Origin: Desulfocapsa sp.
GTDB taxonomy: Bacteria > Desulfobacterota > Desulfobulbia > Desulfobulbales > Desulfocapsaceae
Direction: 5' to 3'
Assembly: GCA_016765495.1 (NCBI GenBank)
Contig: JAESPV010000008.1
Location: 5,497-69,496 of the forward strand
DNA: 64,000 nt
The notes beneath the pieces are model-generated. The model did not search any database, was not told where the DNA came from, and saw only the letters and a program-made list of their open reading frames with translations. Numbering within the stretch: position 1 is the stretch's first letter; every line of letters starts with the position of its first letter. The position numbers were made by a program, and so were the translations under genes. Shown piece by piece: positions 28,649 through 38,414 of this stretch.

Positions 28649-31336
28649 TTAGAGGGGAAATTGCTTTAGCACAAATGCTTCTTCATCCTCCCTGCTTTTC
28701 ACTGCATTGTCCAGTTGAGCATCTCTTAAAGCAGAAAATATTTTTCTGAAAGTTTCGCCGGGTGTGTATCCTAACTGTTTCAGATCTTCACCGTTTAACA
28801 ACGGTTTTATGTTACGCAACGACGTAACATAAAGCGATACAAGCTGTTTGATCTCTTTTTTCCTGGCAATGGCCATCAGATAAAGCAAACCATCATTGGA
28901 AAGAGGGGCCAGCATGCGGCGGAGTTCGCTGTTCTTTTCTGGCACATGATGATAAAAACGATTTCCCAGATCATCAGCTGTCAGTTTCTGGGTGGTCAGT
29001 TCCTGACAGGTTCTTTGGCGGATCTGAAAGCGTTCACAGAATGTTTCAAGTTGTTTAGGACGTGATCTTGCCATAATGGCAAGAAGGTAGATACGCCACG
29101 GTTCGATTGTTTCCTCAAGATAGAGAAGATGAAACCAGGAGATACCACTCTGGGCCTGCCTCAGGATGTGCAGGAAACGTCGGTCGATTTTCAGGTTGGG
29201 TAAGAGATCCGGCCAGAGAAATTGAAATAGATTGAAATCTGCAATTCTTTTAATAGCAAGTACTGGGTTTTCTTCAGCAAAGATATGTTGGAGCTCGGTA
29301 AACAGGCGGGGATTTGTGGCTTTGCCAAAGAGATCCATTTTGACAGCTCCGCGGATTAATCGGTCTGCGTGTCTGGAAATTCTGAAGTCCAATCGTTTTT
29401 CAAAACGAATGGCACGTAAAATTCTGCTGGGATCTTCCACAAAACTTAAGTTATGTAACACTTTGATCAGTCTGTCTTTAAGATCGTTCTGACAGTTGAA
29501 AAAATCAATAAGCGTTCCAAACTGTCCAGGATTGAGCTGCAGTGCCATGGCGTTAATGGAGAAATCCCTGCGGTACAGGTCAAGTTTGATGGAGGAAAGT
29601 TCCACAGTGGGTAAGGCTGCCGGGTACTCATAATATTCAAGCCTGGCAGTGGCGATATCAAGTTTGAAACCAGAAGGAAGGATTACATTGGCGGTGATAA
29701 AACGTTTATGGGTTTTCATTCTGCCGCCCAGTTTTTTAATCAGTTGTTTAGCAAAAACTATTCCATCACCTTCCACCACAATATCAAGATCCAGATTCTT
29801 GAGTTTCATAAGCAGATCCCGAACAAATCCACCAACGGCATAGGCTTTAAAGCCTTCTGTTTCAGCAACTTCTCCTACTGTTCTAAGGAGAATAATAAGG
29901 TCACGGTCAAGGGTTTCACTCATCAGCTGCAGGACATTTTTACTCTGTTCCCGGATGCCCTGGTTGGGCTCACGATCCAGGTTGTGTGGCAGATGGGAGG
30001 GGTCGTTAACCAACATATTGAGAAGATCTGTTCGGGTTATGACCCCTTCCAACTGTTGCTCATGAATAATAGGGATTAATCGTTGTCTGTTTTCAATGAT
30101 CAATTCCTCAATGTCAGCAAGTGTGGCATGTAAGGGGAGCACTTTAATGTCTGTTGTCATGTAGTCGCTGACAGGACAGAAACCCAGGTTGTGATGGATT
30201 GCTTTTTCTGTCACCCTTCTGGATATACTGCCAAGAACTACGGTCGGATGTTTTGACGTGGTCTTGGTCGCGGCCTTTGGGAGTACAGGCAGGACTGTTA
30301 CGTTATAACGAGTGAGTAGGTCATTTGCCTCACGGATGGTGGTGTTTTCGGGAATGGAAATTACAGGACTGGAGAGCATCTCTTGCGCAATTGCCTGTGG
30401 TTTGACATGTCTGTGGAAACTGCGAATAAGTTTTTCCTGGGCTTCTATCAATGTCATGCCACGTACCGTGGCCGAAGAGGCTGTTGCGTGACCACCACCA
30501 TTGAAGTCTCTGGCTATTTTTCCAGCATTGACTTCCGGAATGCGGGATCGCGCAATGAGGTAAAGTCGACCTTCCATGGAGACGAGAGCAAAGAGTGCAT
30601 TCAGGTTTTCCATGACCATAAATCTGCTTACAATAAGTGAAAAATCGTCTTCGTATTTTTGTAAGGTAAGATGAATCACAACAATTTTGATGCCGGAAAT
30701 CATATAACTCCTGGCACTTTTGCTAAGTTTGTGGAGCAGGGTGACCTGCCGGGCCGTGAGTTCATGGGATATAAACTGGGAGATGATATCCAGCTGGGCA
30801 CCTTTCTCAAGCAGCCAGGCAACGGCAATCAGGTCATCGGGAGTGGTTGTTAAATGGGTGAGAGAGCCGGTATCTTCGTAAATTCCAATCCCAAAAATTG
30901 TGGCTTCTTCCTGACTGATTGGGATATCTTTTTTTTGTAAAATCTGGCAGAGAAGCGTGGTTGTTGCACCCACCAGTGCTATGTGTTCAACTTCTCCTTT
31001 CATGGTATCAGGATTGTTGGGATGATGGTCGTAAAGATGGAGTGAGATCCCAGGGTTGTCGAGGCATTTTGCAAAATCACCAATGCGTGTTTTCTGCCGG
31101 GTATCAACCACAATCAAAGTGTCAACACGGTGGAGCTCGATATGTTTTAACTTTTCAAATGTATAACGATATTGCAAGGTTTCGTTAATAAATCTCCTGA
31201 CAGTTTTTTCCTGGGAACCGGAGAACACCATCACTGCATCCGGGTAGAGCTTTTGGACTGCTATCATGGATGCCAGGCCGTCAAAATCAGCATTTAAATG
31301 GGTGGTAATAATTTTCATAGTACTGTTATCCACCAT
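28649..31336 (-). CDS. DHH-CBS-tRNA nucleotidyltransferase fusion (A-adding/poly(A) polymerase type)
   Basis: An 895-residue fusion. Residues 1-~310 are a DHH/DHHA1 phosphoesterase-like part (NADFDGLAS; DHHPNN; GGGHATASSATV). Two CBS domains follow (~315-460), which usually bind adenine nucleotides. From ~500 there is a class II nucleotidyltransferase head (GGFVRDLLM, then LDLDIVVEGDG with the catalytic carboxylates) and its C-terminal RNA-binding region. Such fusions occur in Aquifex and deltaproteobacteria, where CCA addition is split between CC-adding and A-adding enzymes; this is probably the A-adding member. Start may be 31336 or the ATG at 31318. It begins 14 bp after the Xer recombinase gene and is likely co-transcribed. 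Confidence 0.9.
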   Translation of the reverse strand: MVDNSTMKIITTHLNADFDGLASMIAVQKLYPDAVMVFSGSQEKTVRRFINETLQYRYTFEKLKHIELHRVDTLIVVDTRQKTRIGDFAKCLDNPGISLHLYDHHPNNPDTMKGEVEHIALVGATTTLLCQILQKKDIPISQEEATIFGIGIYEDTGSLTHLTTTPDDLIAVAWLLEKGAQLDIISQFISHELTARQVTLLHKLSKSARSYMISGIKIVVIHLTLQKYEDDFSLIVSRFMVMENLNALFALVSMEGRLYLIARSRIPEVNAGKIARDFNGGGHATASSATVRGMTLIEAQEKLIRSFHRHVKPQAIAQEMLSSPVISIPENTTIREANDLLTRYNVTVLPVLPKAATKTTSKHPTVVLGSISRRVTEKAIHHNLGFCPVSDYMTTDIKVLPLHATLADIEELIIENRQRLIPIIHEQQLEGVITRTDLLNMLVNDPSHLPHNLDREPNQGIREQSKNVLQLMSETLDRDLIILLRTVGEVAETEGFKAYAVGGFVRDLLMKLKNLDLDIVVEGDGIVFAKQLIKKLGGRMKTHKRFITANVILPSGFKLDIATARLEYYEYPAALPTVELSSIKLDLYRRDFSINAMALQLNPGQFGTLIDFFNCQNDLKDRLIKVLHNLSFVEDPSRILRAIRFEKRLDFRISRHADRLIRGAVKMDLFGKATNPRLFTELQHIFAEENPVLAIKRIADFNLFQFLWPDLLPNLKIDRRFLHILRQAQSGISWFHLLYLEETIEPWRIYLLAIMARSRPKQLETFCERFQIRQRTCQELTTQKLTADDLGNRFYHHVPEKNSELRRMLAPLSNDGLLYLMAIARKKEIKQLVSLYVTSLRNIKPLLNGEDLKQLGYTPGETFRKIFSALRDAQLDNAVKSREDEEAFVLKQFPL

Positions 31337-31349
31337 CCATTATTTGCTG

Positions 31350-32327
31350 TCAACCACGGGGATGAAACTTCTTGTGGATGGCTTTTAGCTTTCCTTCGTC
31401 AACATGGGTGTAAATCTGGGTGGTGGTGATATCCGAATGGCCAAGCATAATCTGTACTGAACGGAGATCTGCGCCATGTGTGAGAAGGTGGGTTGCAAAT
31501 GAGTGGCGAAGGCTGTGAGGTGAAATTGCCTCGGTGATTCCAGCCGCGCGGGCTGTTTCTGTTATGATTTGCCAGAACCGCAGTCGTGTCATTCCCCGGC
31601 CTCTGTTGGTGACAAAGAGAGTGTTGCTGCGACGGCCTTTGAGGATTAATGGACGACTGGATTCAAGGTAGGATTCAATAGCGTCTTTTGCCGGAATCCC
31701 AAAAGGGACAAGCCTTTCTTTTTCACCTTTACCAATAACCCGGATAAAAGATGCACTAAGGTTGCATCCTGTAACGGGTAAAGTAACCAGTTCAGTAACT
31801 CGTAATCCTGTGGAATACAGAAGTTGCAGCATAGCGTAGTTACGTTGCAGCAGTGGTGTCGATACGGGAGGCGGCTGCAGGAGCGTGTTTACTTGCTGGG
31901 TTGATAATCCCTTGGGGAGGTTTGTGTCACCTTTAGGGGAACTGATAGTGGAGAAGGGGTTTTCCGAAACAAGGTTTTGTTTGTACAAGTAAGAAAAAAA
32001 ACGTTTAAGAGCTGAAATCCTTCGTGCATTACTGCGATGCGAAATGTGTCTGCTGCGGCACTGCTCAAGAAAACTGTGGATGACCTTGCTGTTTACCTGC
32101 TGCAGAGATTTGTTTTTCCGTAAGAGAAAAAAAAGAAAGATGTCAATGTCTGCGTCGTAGGCTTTGACAGTATTATCTGCGAAGCGTTTCTCCGTGATCA
32201 GATAATGGAGAAAAAACTCTTTTGCAGCAACAAATTCTTGTGGAATTGGTTTGCGGATAATGGTGAATTGAGGTGAAAAAAAGATAGCGTCTGCTGCATT
32301 AACATGCAGCAGACGCTGGGAAAACAA
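31350..32327 (-). CDS. Tyrosine recombinase XerC/XerD-like
   Basis: Site-specific recombinase of the Xer type, presumably for resolving chromosome dimers. The N-terminal SAM-like domain (VAAKEFFLHYLITEKRFADN) and catalytic domain are complete, with Arg in TGLRVTEL, Lys in GKGEKERLVP, HxxR in SPHSLRHSFATH, His in LGHSDITTT and Tyr in QIYTHV. The start is a puzzle. The only standard in-frame start before the conserved part is a TTG at 32327, with AGG only one base before it. That codon lies upstream of a perfect 14-bp hairpin with a T run that looks like the rpsU terminator. The true start may be non-standard (for example ATT near 32261). Whether it is XerC or XerD cannot be settled by eye. Confidence 0.9.
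   Translation of the reverse strand: MFSQRLLHVNAADAIFFSPQFTIIRKPIPQEFVAAKEFFLHYLITEKRFADNTVKAYDADIDIFLFFLLRKNKSLQQVNSKVIHSFLEQCRSRHISHRSNARRISALKRFFSYLYKQNLVSENPFSTISSPKGDTNLPKGLSTQQVNTLLQPPPVSTPLLQRNYAMLQLLYSTGLRVTELVTLPVTGCNLSASFIRVIGKGEKERLVPFGIPAKDAIESYLESSRPLILKGRRSNTLFVTNRGRGMTRLRFWQIITETARAAGITEAISPHSLRHSFATHLLTHGADLRSVQIMLGHSDITTTQIYTHVDEGKLKAIHKKFHPRG
32276..32317 (-). terminator. Intrinsic terminator of rpsU, inside the 5' part of the xer frame
   Basis: Perfect 14-bp inverted repeat with a four-base loop (arms 32286-32299 and 32304-32317), followed on the - strand by ATC and seven T (complement of 32276-32282). It begins 24 bp after the rpsU stop codon. It overlaps the first codons of the recombinase reading frame. 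Confidence 0.85.
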
Positions 32328-32340
32328 TCCTTAACTGGTA

Positions 32341-32532
32341 TCAGCCGCGTCTAATGCGGTTAAACTTACGGAGTTTACGACGAGCTTCAGCTTGTTTACG
32401 ACGTTTTTTTACACTGGGTTTTTCATAACACTCACGACGTTTGAGTTCTCGTTTGATGCCATCAATCTGCAATTTCTTTTTCAGCTGCCTGATGGCATAC
32501 TCAAGATCTCCACGAACTTCAACTTCTATCAT
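32341..32532 (-). CDS. rpsU: Small ribosomal subunit protein bS21
   Basis: A 63-residue, strongly basic protein (MIEVEVRGDLEYAIRQLKKK at the start, then ELKRRECYEKPSVKKRRKQA and a basic tail) matching bS21 over its whole length. bS21 sits near the 3' end of 16S rRNA and supports initiation. The ATG at 32532 is chosen because homologues begin here and GGAG lies nine bases upstream; the longer frame would add 23 unrelated residues. It is followed by a strong terminator. Confidence 0.95.
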   Translation of the reverse strand: MIEVEVRGDLEYAIRQLKKKLQIDGIKRELKRRECYEKPSVKKRRKQAEARRKLRKFNRIRRG

Positions 32533-32710
32533 TTTAAGGGGCTCCGTTAAATCAATAATATTTGAGAAATTCAGTGTAAATAAAGATATTACCCCGAACA
32601 TTCATTGCATTTATAAAAAATCACGACAGTAATCCTGCTTATATAAGAAAAACTTCTATGTATGTCAATGGATTTTTCGCAGGATTCCTTAGTTGTCGTT
32701 CAAGATATGG

Positions 32711-34084
32711 TTATGGGAAAATTTTTCCGGGGTTGAGGATGTTGTCTGGGTCAAAGAGTTGTTTAAGCTGGCGCATAACCGTGATGCTGGTTTTACTCAG
32801 TTCCAGATCGATAAAGGGGGATTTGGTAATGCCCACGCCATGTTCTCCCGACAAAGAACCATCCATGCTGATTACTTTTTTAAAGAGCGCTGTTTTGGCC
32901 TCTATCGCTTTTTTTGTCTCCTGGGGGGAGGGGTCTGCAGCCATAATGTTTACATGGATATTTCCGTCACCGGCATGCCCGAATGTGAGGATTCTGATAT
33001 CAAGATCTTTACTGAGTTCTTCGCAAAAATGAACTAATTCCGGAATAAGGCTTCTTGGAACCACAATGTCTTCGCTTGTTTTATTGGGGCTGATTTTGTA
33101 GCTGGCCTGTGAGATGGAGCGTCTGGCCAGCCAGATATCCTTAATATCTTTTGCTGAACTGGCTTGCTGCAAATTACAGTGGTTTTGCTCTGCTGCAAGC
33201 GTTTTGAGGCGTGTGCTTTGCTCTATTACCTGTTCTTTCTTCCCATCAATTTCGATGATAAGCATGGCGCGGGTGTCACTCGCCGGAGGGTTGGGCAAAA
33301 GCTCTGAGACAACTTCCAGGGCAGTTTTATCCATATATTCAAGGGTGCAGGGAAGAATGTTTTGCTGCAGAATAATTGCAACCAGTTCCGTGGCTTTTGA
33401 GAGAGATGAAGAGACAAGAAGGAATGTCTCTTTGTATTCCGGCAGGGGCAGAAGTCTGGTGATGATTTTAGTTATAATGCCAAGGGTTCCTTCGGATCCA
33501 ATAAAGAGCCGGGTGAGGTCATAACCAACAACCCCTTTCTCGGTTCTGGTGCCGGTGGTAAGTATTTCACCATTTGCCAGCACCACTTCAAGGCCGATAA
33601 TGGAGTCTTTGGTGACTCCGTATTTAATGGCAGATGGGCCTCCTGCACATTCTGCCACATTGCCGCCAATTGTACAGAATTTGAGGCTTGCAGGATCTGG
33701 GGCGTACATGAGTTTATGCTTTTTTACGTGTTGCTGGAATTCGCCTGTGATCACTCCCGGCTCAACAATGCCTATCTGGTTGTCGGTATCAATTTCAAGG
33801 ATCCGGTTTAGGCGTGCACAGCTGAGCACCAAGCCCCCCTGGACAGGAAGTGCTCCTCCGGTGGTGCCGCTCCCGGCACCTCTGGCAATAATTGGAAATT
33901 GATGGGTGCCGGCAAGCCGTATAAGGGCTGCAACCTGGTCTGTGCTGTCTGGAAGCGCCACTGCATCGGGGAGGAATGTCTGTTTGCTGCTATCGTAGGA
34001 ATAGCAATGCAATTCTTCGAGATCCCTGCTGCAGTGTTCCTGACCAACGATGTTGATTATTTCTTGAAAAAGAGTTGTATTCAT
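32711..34084 (-). CDS. FAD-binding oxidase, GlcD-like (glycolate/D-lactate dehydrogenase type)
   Basis: A 457-residue flavoprotein that oxidises a 2-hydroxy acid. The FAD-binding PCMH fold is seen in residues ~40-215 (PIIARGAGSGTTGGALPVQG; TIGGNVAECAGGPSAIKYG), and the C-terminal substrate domain ends in SGEHGVGITK and FDPDNILNPGKIF, the family's closing motif. The start gives a normal N-terminus (FQEIINIVG). Without GlcE/GlcF or an iron-sulfur partner next to it, the substrate and electron acceptor cannot be stated; glycolate and D-lactate are the usual ones. It is divergent from ddl. Confidence 0.92.
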   Translation of the reverse strand: MNTTLFQEIINIVGQEHCSRDLEELHCYSYDSSKQTFLPDAVALPDSTDQVAALIRLAGTHQFPIIARGAGSGTTGGALPVQGGLVLSCARLNRILEIDTDNQIGIVEPGVITGEFQQHVKKHKLMYAPDPASLKFCTIGGNVAECAGGPSAIKYGVTKDSIIGLEVVLANGEILTTGTRTEKGVVGYDLTRLFIGSEGTLGIITKIITRLLPLPEYKETFLLVSSSLSKATELVAIILQQNILPCTLEYMDKTALEVVSELLPNPPASDTRAMLIIEIDGKKEQVIEQSTRLKTLAAEQNHCNLQQASSAKDIKDIWLARRSISQASYKISPNKTSEDIVVPRSLIPELVHFCEELSKDLDIRILTFGHAGDGNIHVNIMAADPSPQETKKAIEAKTALFKKVISMDGSLSGEHGVGITKSPFIDLELSKTSITVMRQLKQLFDPDNILNPGKIFP

Positions 34085-34222
34085 TTATATATACTACCCT
34101 GCAGGAGTAAAAAAAACAGTAAGGATTTGATCCTGGTGATGGATGTTGCTGTATCCATGATGTAGAATAACAGAAGGCCTGGGGGCTGCAACAGTGATGA
34201 GAGTAATAAGGAAACAATTGTT

Positions 34223-35152
34223 ATGACAAAAATTCGAGTGGCCCTACTCGCAGGTGGTGCATCGGGAGAGCGTGAAGTCTCTCTGGCAGGTGCTGCCTGC
34301 TTTGAAGAGGCAATTGATCGTGAAAAGTATGCACTCTCCCGCTACGATCCGCAAACTGATCTGGCTTTACTCGCACAGGATGCTGATTCCATAGATGTTG
34401 CTTTTATCCTTTTGCATGGCACATATGGTGAAGATGGTACGGTGCAAGGGTATCTTGATCTGCTCGGTATTCCTTACCAGGGAACGGGCGTTCTTGGCAG
34501 TGCCCTGGCAATGGATAAGAATATGGCCAAGATCCTCTATCGTTTAAATGATTTGCCCGTTGCTGGTTGGGAAATGGCCGGGTTTGCAGATAAGGAAAAC
34601 CCTGAACGACTTCTCGAAACCCTGCATTTTCCATTGGTCATAAAACCGATTCGTGAGGGATCAAGTCTTGGCATGAGTATTGCGGGGAATCTTGAAGAAC
34701 TTCGGAAGGGAATCAGCCTGGCCTATGAGTACGATTCTCAGGTCATGGTCGAGCAATTCGTGGAAGGAAGGGAACTTACAGTGGGAGTGCTGGGCAATAA
34801 TGAGTTAACCGCACTTCCTCTGATAGAAGTAATTCCCGGTGATGAGTATGCTTTTTTTGATTATACTGCCAAATATAAGATAGGCGCTACACGGGAAATC
34901 TGTCCAGCTCAGGTTGATAGGTCGATTGCTGCAAAAGCACAAAAACTTGCGCTGGCAGCTCACAAGGTTCTGCAGTTACGGGGATACTCTCGAACTGATA
35001 TGATGCTGTCCCCCGATGGTGCTTTATATCTCTTGGAGACGAACACCATCCCTGGTATGACTCCCACAAGTCTTTTGCCTCATGCCGCAAAGGTGTTTGG
35101 CATCAATTTTACAGGGCTTATTGATAGGCTTCTGCAGCTTGCGATGGAATGA
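34223..35152 (+). CDS. ddl: D-alanine--D-alanine ligase
   Basis: ATP-grasp ligase that forms the D-Ala-D-Ala dipeptide for peptidoglycan. The 309-residue protein shows LLAGGASGEREVSL at its N-terminus, the ATP-binding KPIREGSSLGMS loop, EQFVEGRELTVGV, and the C-terminal metal-binding YSRTDMML and LLETNTIPGMTPTSLLPHAA motifs. Length is normal. AAGGAA precedes the ATG. It stands alone rather than in a mur cluster, and ends 38 bp before the convergent sigma factor gene. Confidence 0.95.
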   Translation: MTKIRVALLAGGASGEREVSLAGAACFEEAIDREKYALSRYDPQTDLALLAQDADSIDVAFILLHGTYGEDGTVQGYLDLLGIPYQGTGVLGSALAMDKNMAKILYRLNDLPVAGWEMAGFADKENPERLLETLHFPLVIKPIREGSSLGMSIAGNLEELRKGISLAYEYDSQVMVEQFVEGRELTVGVLGNNELTALPLIEVIPGDEYAFFDYTAKYKIGATREICPAQVDRSIAAKAQKLALAAHKVLQLRGYSRTDMMLSPDGALYLLETNTIPGMTPTSLLPHAAKVFGINFTGLIDRLLQLAME

Positions 35153-35190
35153 AAAAGAGTTTTTACGAATTTGTCAAAACTGAAAACGTT

Positions 35191-36297
35191 CTAGTTTGTC
35201 TCCAAAAAACAGCGCATATGGTCACTGCGTGCAGGATGTCTCAATCGCTGCAGGGCTTCCTGCTCGATCTGACGAATGCGTTCGCGTGAAACTTTGAACT
35301 GTTTTCCAACCTCATCAAGTGTGCGTTCGCATTTGCCGCCAAGCCCAAAACGAAGGCGAAGAACCGTCGCCTCTCTTTCCGTTAATGTTCCAAGAATGTT
35401 ATCTATCTGTTTATGAAGGTCGGTTGTTATGGCAAACTCATCGGGGAGAGTTGCTTTCTCGTTTCGAATAAGTCCCATCAGGTTTTGGTTGTTTTCTCCA
35501 ATGGGCTCTTCCAAAGATGCTGGTTCCATGCTGGTTTCAATGATGGAGAGCATTTTGTTATGATCCATATAGGTGTCTTTGGCAAGCTCACTCATTGTCG
35601 GATTTCTGCCAAGTTGTTTGCGCAAACCGCTATATGTTTTATTGAAATGGTTACGAGAAACAAGAAAATGAGCTGGAAGCTTGATGGTTCTGGTTTTTTC
35701 CGGAATTGATCTTGTGATGGCTTGTCGGATCCACCAGGAGGCATAAGTTGAAAAACGTTTTCCGGTATTATGGTCAAAACGAAAAACTGCTCTCATTAGT
35801 CCGAGGCATCCTTCCTGGGTGAGATCGGCAAGGCTGAGCCCTCTGTCAGTGTATCGTTTGGCAATGGAAGAGACCAGTCGCAGATTCGCACTGATAAGTG
35901 TGTCTTTAGCTTCTTCGATTTCCCTGGCGAGTACTTCAAACTGTGAGCAGAGAAGGTGGGTCTCTTTGTCGTCGGGTTGTTTGCAGCAAACTGCTCTCAG
36001 GGTTTTCAGCATGAGAGCAAGTCTACGCTTGCCTGGTTTTATGGGGGTATCTTTTTTCTCCCACTCCGTTATGGCTTTTTGCAGGATAGCCACTTTGGGT
36101 GAAGGCGACTCTATGGTTTTAACGCTCTGAATAATCATGCAAAAATTATCTCGAATTATTCTTGCATATTTCATCTCATCGTCATGGCTGAGGAGTTTTT
36201 CAGCTTGCAGTTGTTGGTTTATCAAGGAGGGGGGCTGACGGTCCCAGTTAGTGCTGCGGAATGTTTTGGTATCTCCTACTGTGGCTGATTCTTGCAT
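35191..36297 (-). CDS. Sigma-70 family sigma factor, group 2 (RpoS/SigA-like)
   Basis: A 368-residue sigma factor without region 1.1. Region 1.2 lies around residues 25-50, the core region 2 is [16 protein letters not shown] through [20 protein letters not shown], region 3 starts with [14 protein letters not shown], and region 4 ends with [20 protein letters not shown]. The -10 and -35 recognition helices are present, so it should recognise RpoD-like promoters. An unusual extra ~60-residue insertion between regions 1.2 and 2 (about 55-130) is seen. The position next to a sigma54 activator and the absence of region 1.1 suggest a stationary-phase or stress role; that is inference. AGAGGAAAAG precedes the ATG. 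Confidence 0.9.
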   Translation of the reverse strand: MQESATVGDTKTFRSTNWDRQPPSLINQQLQAEKLLSHDDEMKYARIIRDNFCMIIQSVKTIESPSPKVAILQKAITEWEKKDTPIKPGKRRLALMLKTLRAVCCKQPDDKETHLLCSQFEVLAREIEEAKDTLISANLRLVSSIAKRYTDRGLSLADLTQEGCLGLMRAVFRFDHNTGKRFSTYASWWIRQAITRSIPEKTRTIKLPAHFLVSRNHFNKTYSGLRKQLGRNPTMSELAKDTYMDHNKMLSIIETSMEPASLEEPIGENNQNLMGLIRNEKATLPDEFAITTDLHKQIDNILGTLTEREATVLRLRFGLGGKCERTLDEVGKQFKVSRERIRQIEQEALQRLRHPARSDHMRCFLETN

Positions 36298-36683
36298 TGC
36301 TTTTCCTCTTATCTGAATGGCGTAAAAGTGATAGTTGTTTGGTTTCTTGCAATAATCTTACCAGTGGGGATTGTCTTGGGGCTTTTCTTTTAAAATCAAA
36401 GTACTATGTGTGATGTAGTCTTTTGGGGGGAGTATCTGAAGACAGGGGCAGCAGTATACGTGACAAGTTTGTTTACGGTGGATGGTTTGAGTTGATCTCC
36501 TGACTCACTGTGACCGTAATTAAAAGGGGAAGCAGGTTGATTTATGACGAAAACCAACGGCTAGAGGAGTGGAAAAGGAAAATAAACAACCGCCACACGG
36601 GGCAATAGGAACCATATTTGTCGCAAGGAAACAATGTTCCGGAGTTTTCCCGCTTTTTTTGATGTAGAAGGATCAGTTCAAAT
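36298..36683. other. Gene-free stretch with possible small RNA or leader ending in a terminator
   Basis: No convincing coding sequence. It must hold the promoter of the sigma factor gene on the - strand. On the + strand the last 60 bases hold overlapping hairpins and a T run (see 36608-36660), so a short + strand transcript may end here. No tRNA, SRP RNA or c-di-GMP riboswitch core was recognised. Confidence 0.4.
36608..36660 (+). terminator. Two alternative hairpins before a T7 run
   Basis: GGAAC (36608-36612) can pair with GTTCC (36636-36640). Alternatively GGAAAC (36627-36632) can pair with GTTTTCC (36644-36650, one bulged T), directly before CGC and seven T (36654-36660). The two pairings cross, so they exclude each other or form a pseudoknot. 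There is no + strand gene upstream for it to terminate. Confidence 0.45.
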
Positions 36684-36712
36684 TTGAGCATTTTATTGTT
36701 TTCCTGTATGAT
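36684..36712 (+). promoter_or_regulatory. Sigma-70-type promoter of the sigma54 activator gene
   Basis: TTGAGC (36684-36689), a 17-bp spacer, and TATGAT (36707-36712), about 40-50 bp before the start codon of the activator gene. Hexamers and spacing are close to the consensus. Confidence 0.6.
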
Positions 36713-36761
36713 GATAATATAATGTTGGAAAGAAGTTTACTTATCGGAGCTTGTGATACAT

Positions 36762-38297
36762 ATGACATCGGTGAAAAACATCCACTCTCTGAGACAGCGT
36801 CTTGCTCATTTGAGGGCGAGCTGGTCAGTGAGTGGATTTCAGTCATTGCTAACATTCTATGTTGAAGTGTTGCCAAAACTTATGCAGGTGGAGCGTTGTT
36901 CTATTTTTCTGAAAGAGCGTGGTGGTGATTTGCTTTTGTCCCGATACGGAACTGAAATTGAGCAAAATGTCATAGAGGCACCTCTTGAGGGAAGCGTTGT
37001 TGGTCGGGTAATGGCCACGGGTGCAAGTGTAATTGAAAATGATCTGCACTCTAAAAGTGGGTACCATCTTGAAGCTGATGAGCAGACAGGCTTTGATAGT
37101 GTCAACACACTCTGTATCCCCATCACAAAAACAGCTAATGAAGAAATTCTTGGTGTTATCCAGTTATTAAATACTCTCGATAAAAAACCGTTTAATGATG
37201 ATCACAAAAAAGAACTGCAGGAAATAGCAGAATACTTATCAATCTCTCTTGAATCAATTATTCTAAATGAGCAGATTCTGGATTTAGCGAAAGACTTAGA
37301 TGGTGAAGTGGCTCGTCTGGAATTTGATTCTGTTCGCAAGGGGGATTTTATTGCAGAAAGCCCTGCCATGCGGGAAGTTCTTGATCTCGTAATAATTTTA
37401 CGTGATACACCCGTAAATGTTTTGATTCATGGAGAAAACGGAACAGGTAAGGAGCTTGTTGCAAAAATGATCCATGAAAATGCAGGTAAGGAAGGTCGTC
37501 CCTTTGTTCCTGTGAATTGTGCCTGTTTACCTGAAGCACTGGTGGAAAGTGAGTTTTTTGGTCACGAAAAAGGTGCATTTACAGGAGCTGATAAACGGAG
37601 GAAGGGGCGCTTTGAAGAAGCTAGCGGGGGAACGCTGTTTCTCGATGAAATAGGGGAGATGCCATTGCTTGTTCAACCAAAGTTTCTTCGTGCCATTCAG
37701 GAACAGGAAGGCACCAGGCTTGGCAGCAGCGAGATAATTCCCTATGACGTTCGTATTATTTCAGCAACAAACCGTAACCTTGCTGAAAATGTTGAGAAAG
37801 GTGATTTTCGTGAAGATCTCTTTTTCAGGCTTTTTTCCGTAGACATCGAAATGCCTCCATTGCGAAAGAGACGGGAAGATATTCTCCCCCTTGCGCTCTC
37901 TTTTCTGAAAAAAACAAATCAGAAATTCAAGAAAAATATATCCGGATTCAGCCCTGATTTACTGGCTCTTCTTGAAGAATATCCCTGGCCAGGCAATGTC
38001 CGTCAGCTGTTAAAAGAAGTGGAACGACTGGTTGCACTCACCAAAGATGATCTTCTTATGCAGATTGAAACCTGTTCCCGTGAGTTACGTGCCTTTGCCG
38101 ATTCAAATTATGTAGGGGAAAAACGTGCGCGGAATGACGATTACTCTCTTCCTGATCAGGTAAAATCTCTTGAAAAACGTCTCATTCATAAGGCAATGAA
38201 ACAAGCCGGCGGTAACAAAACACAGGCCGCCAAACTTCTGGATATTACCCGACAGGGCTTGTTGAAAAAAATCAAACGCTATCAGCTTGCACTTTAA
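36762..38297 (+). CDS. Sigma54-dependent activator: GAF-AAA+-Fis HTH
   Basis: A 511-residue enhancer-binding protein. A GAF sensor domain spans ~30-180. The AAA+ ATPase has Walker A GENGTGKE, the sigma54-contacting loop GAFTGA, Walker [11 protein letters not shown] and later ATNRNL and PWPGNVRQL motifs. The C-terminus is a Fis-type helix-turn-helix ([19 protein letters not shown]). It lacks a receiver domain, so the signal presumably binds the GAF domain (NtrC/NifA-like logic). Start may be ATG 36762 or the GTG at 36753; GGAG lies 12 and 3 bases upstream respectively. The gene lies 117 bp before a hybrid kinase; no clear -24/-12 promoter was found in the window. Confidence 0.93.
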   Translation: MTSVKNIHSLRQRLAHLRASWSVSGFQSLLTFYVEVLPKLMQVERCSIFLKERGGDLLLSRYGTEIEQNVIEAPLEGSVVGRVMATGASVIENDLHSKSGYHLEADEQTGFDSVNTLCIPITKTANEEILGVIQLLNTLDKKPFNDDHKKELQEIAEYLSISLESIILNEQILDLAKDLDGEVARLEFDSVRKGDFIAESPAMREVLDLVIILRDTPVNVLIHGENGTGKELVAKMIHENAGKEGRPFVPVNCACLPEALVESEFFGHEKGAFTGADKRRKGRFEEASGGTLFLDEIGEMPLLVQPKFLRAIQEQEGTRLGSSEIIPYDVRIISATNRNLAENVEKGDFREDLFFRLFSVDIEMPPLRKRREDILPLALSFLKKTNQKFKKNISGFSPDLLALLEEYPWPGNVRQLLKEVERLVALTKDDLLMQIETCSRELRAFADSNYVGEKRARNDDYSLPDQVKSLEKRLIHKAMKQAGGNKTQAAKLLDITRQGLLKKIKRYQLAL

Positions 38298-38414
38298 CGC
38301 CCTTCACTTTTTTTACTTCCCACCCTTGTTTTTTTGTTCATCAAATGAGAGGATAAAATCAGATTTACGCCTTTGTGGCTGTTTTGAGTCGAGGCAAGGG
38401 CATTTCCTCCCGGT

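Noticed and set aside
31350-32327. Integrase of an integrative element
   Set aside because: The protein has compact Xer length and sits among core genes; no att-like repeats or cargo genes surround it.
36500-36660. c-di-GMP riboswitch (GEMM) or SRP RNA
   Set aside because: Some similar short words (GGGGCAA, GGGGAAGCAGG), but the conserved cores and pairing needed for either are absent.
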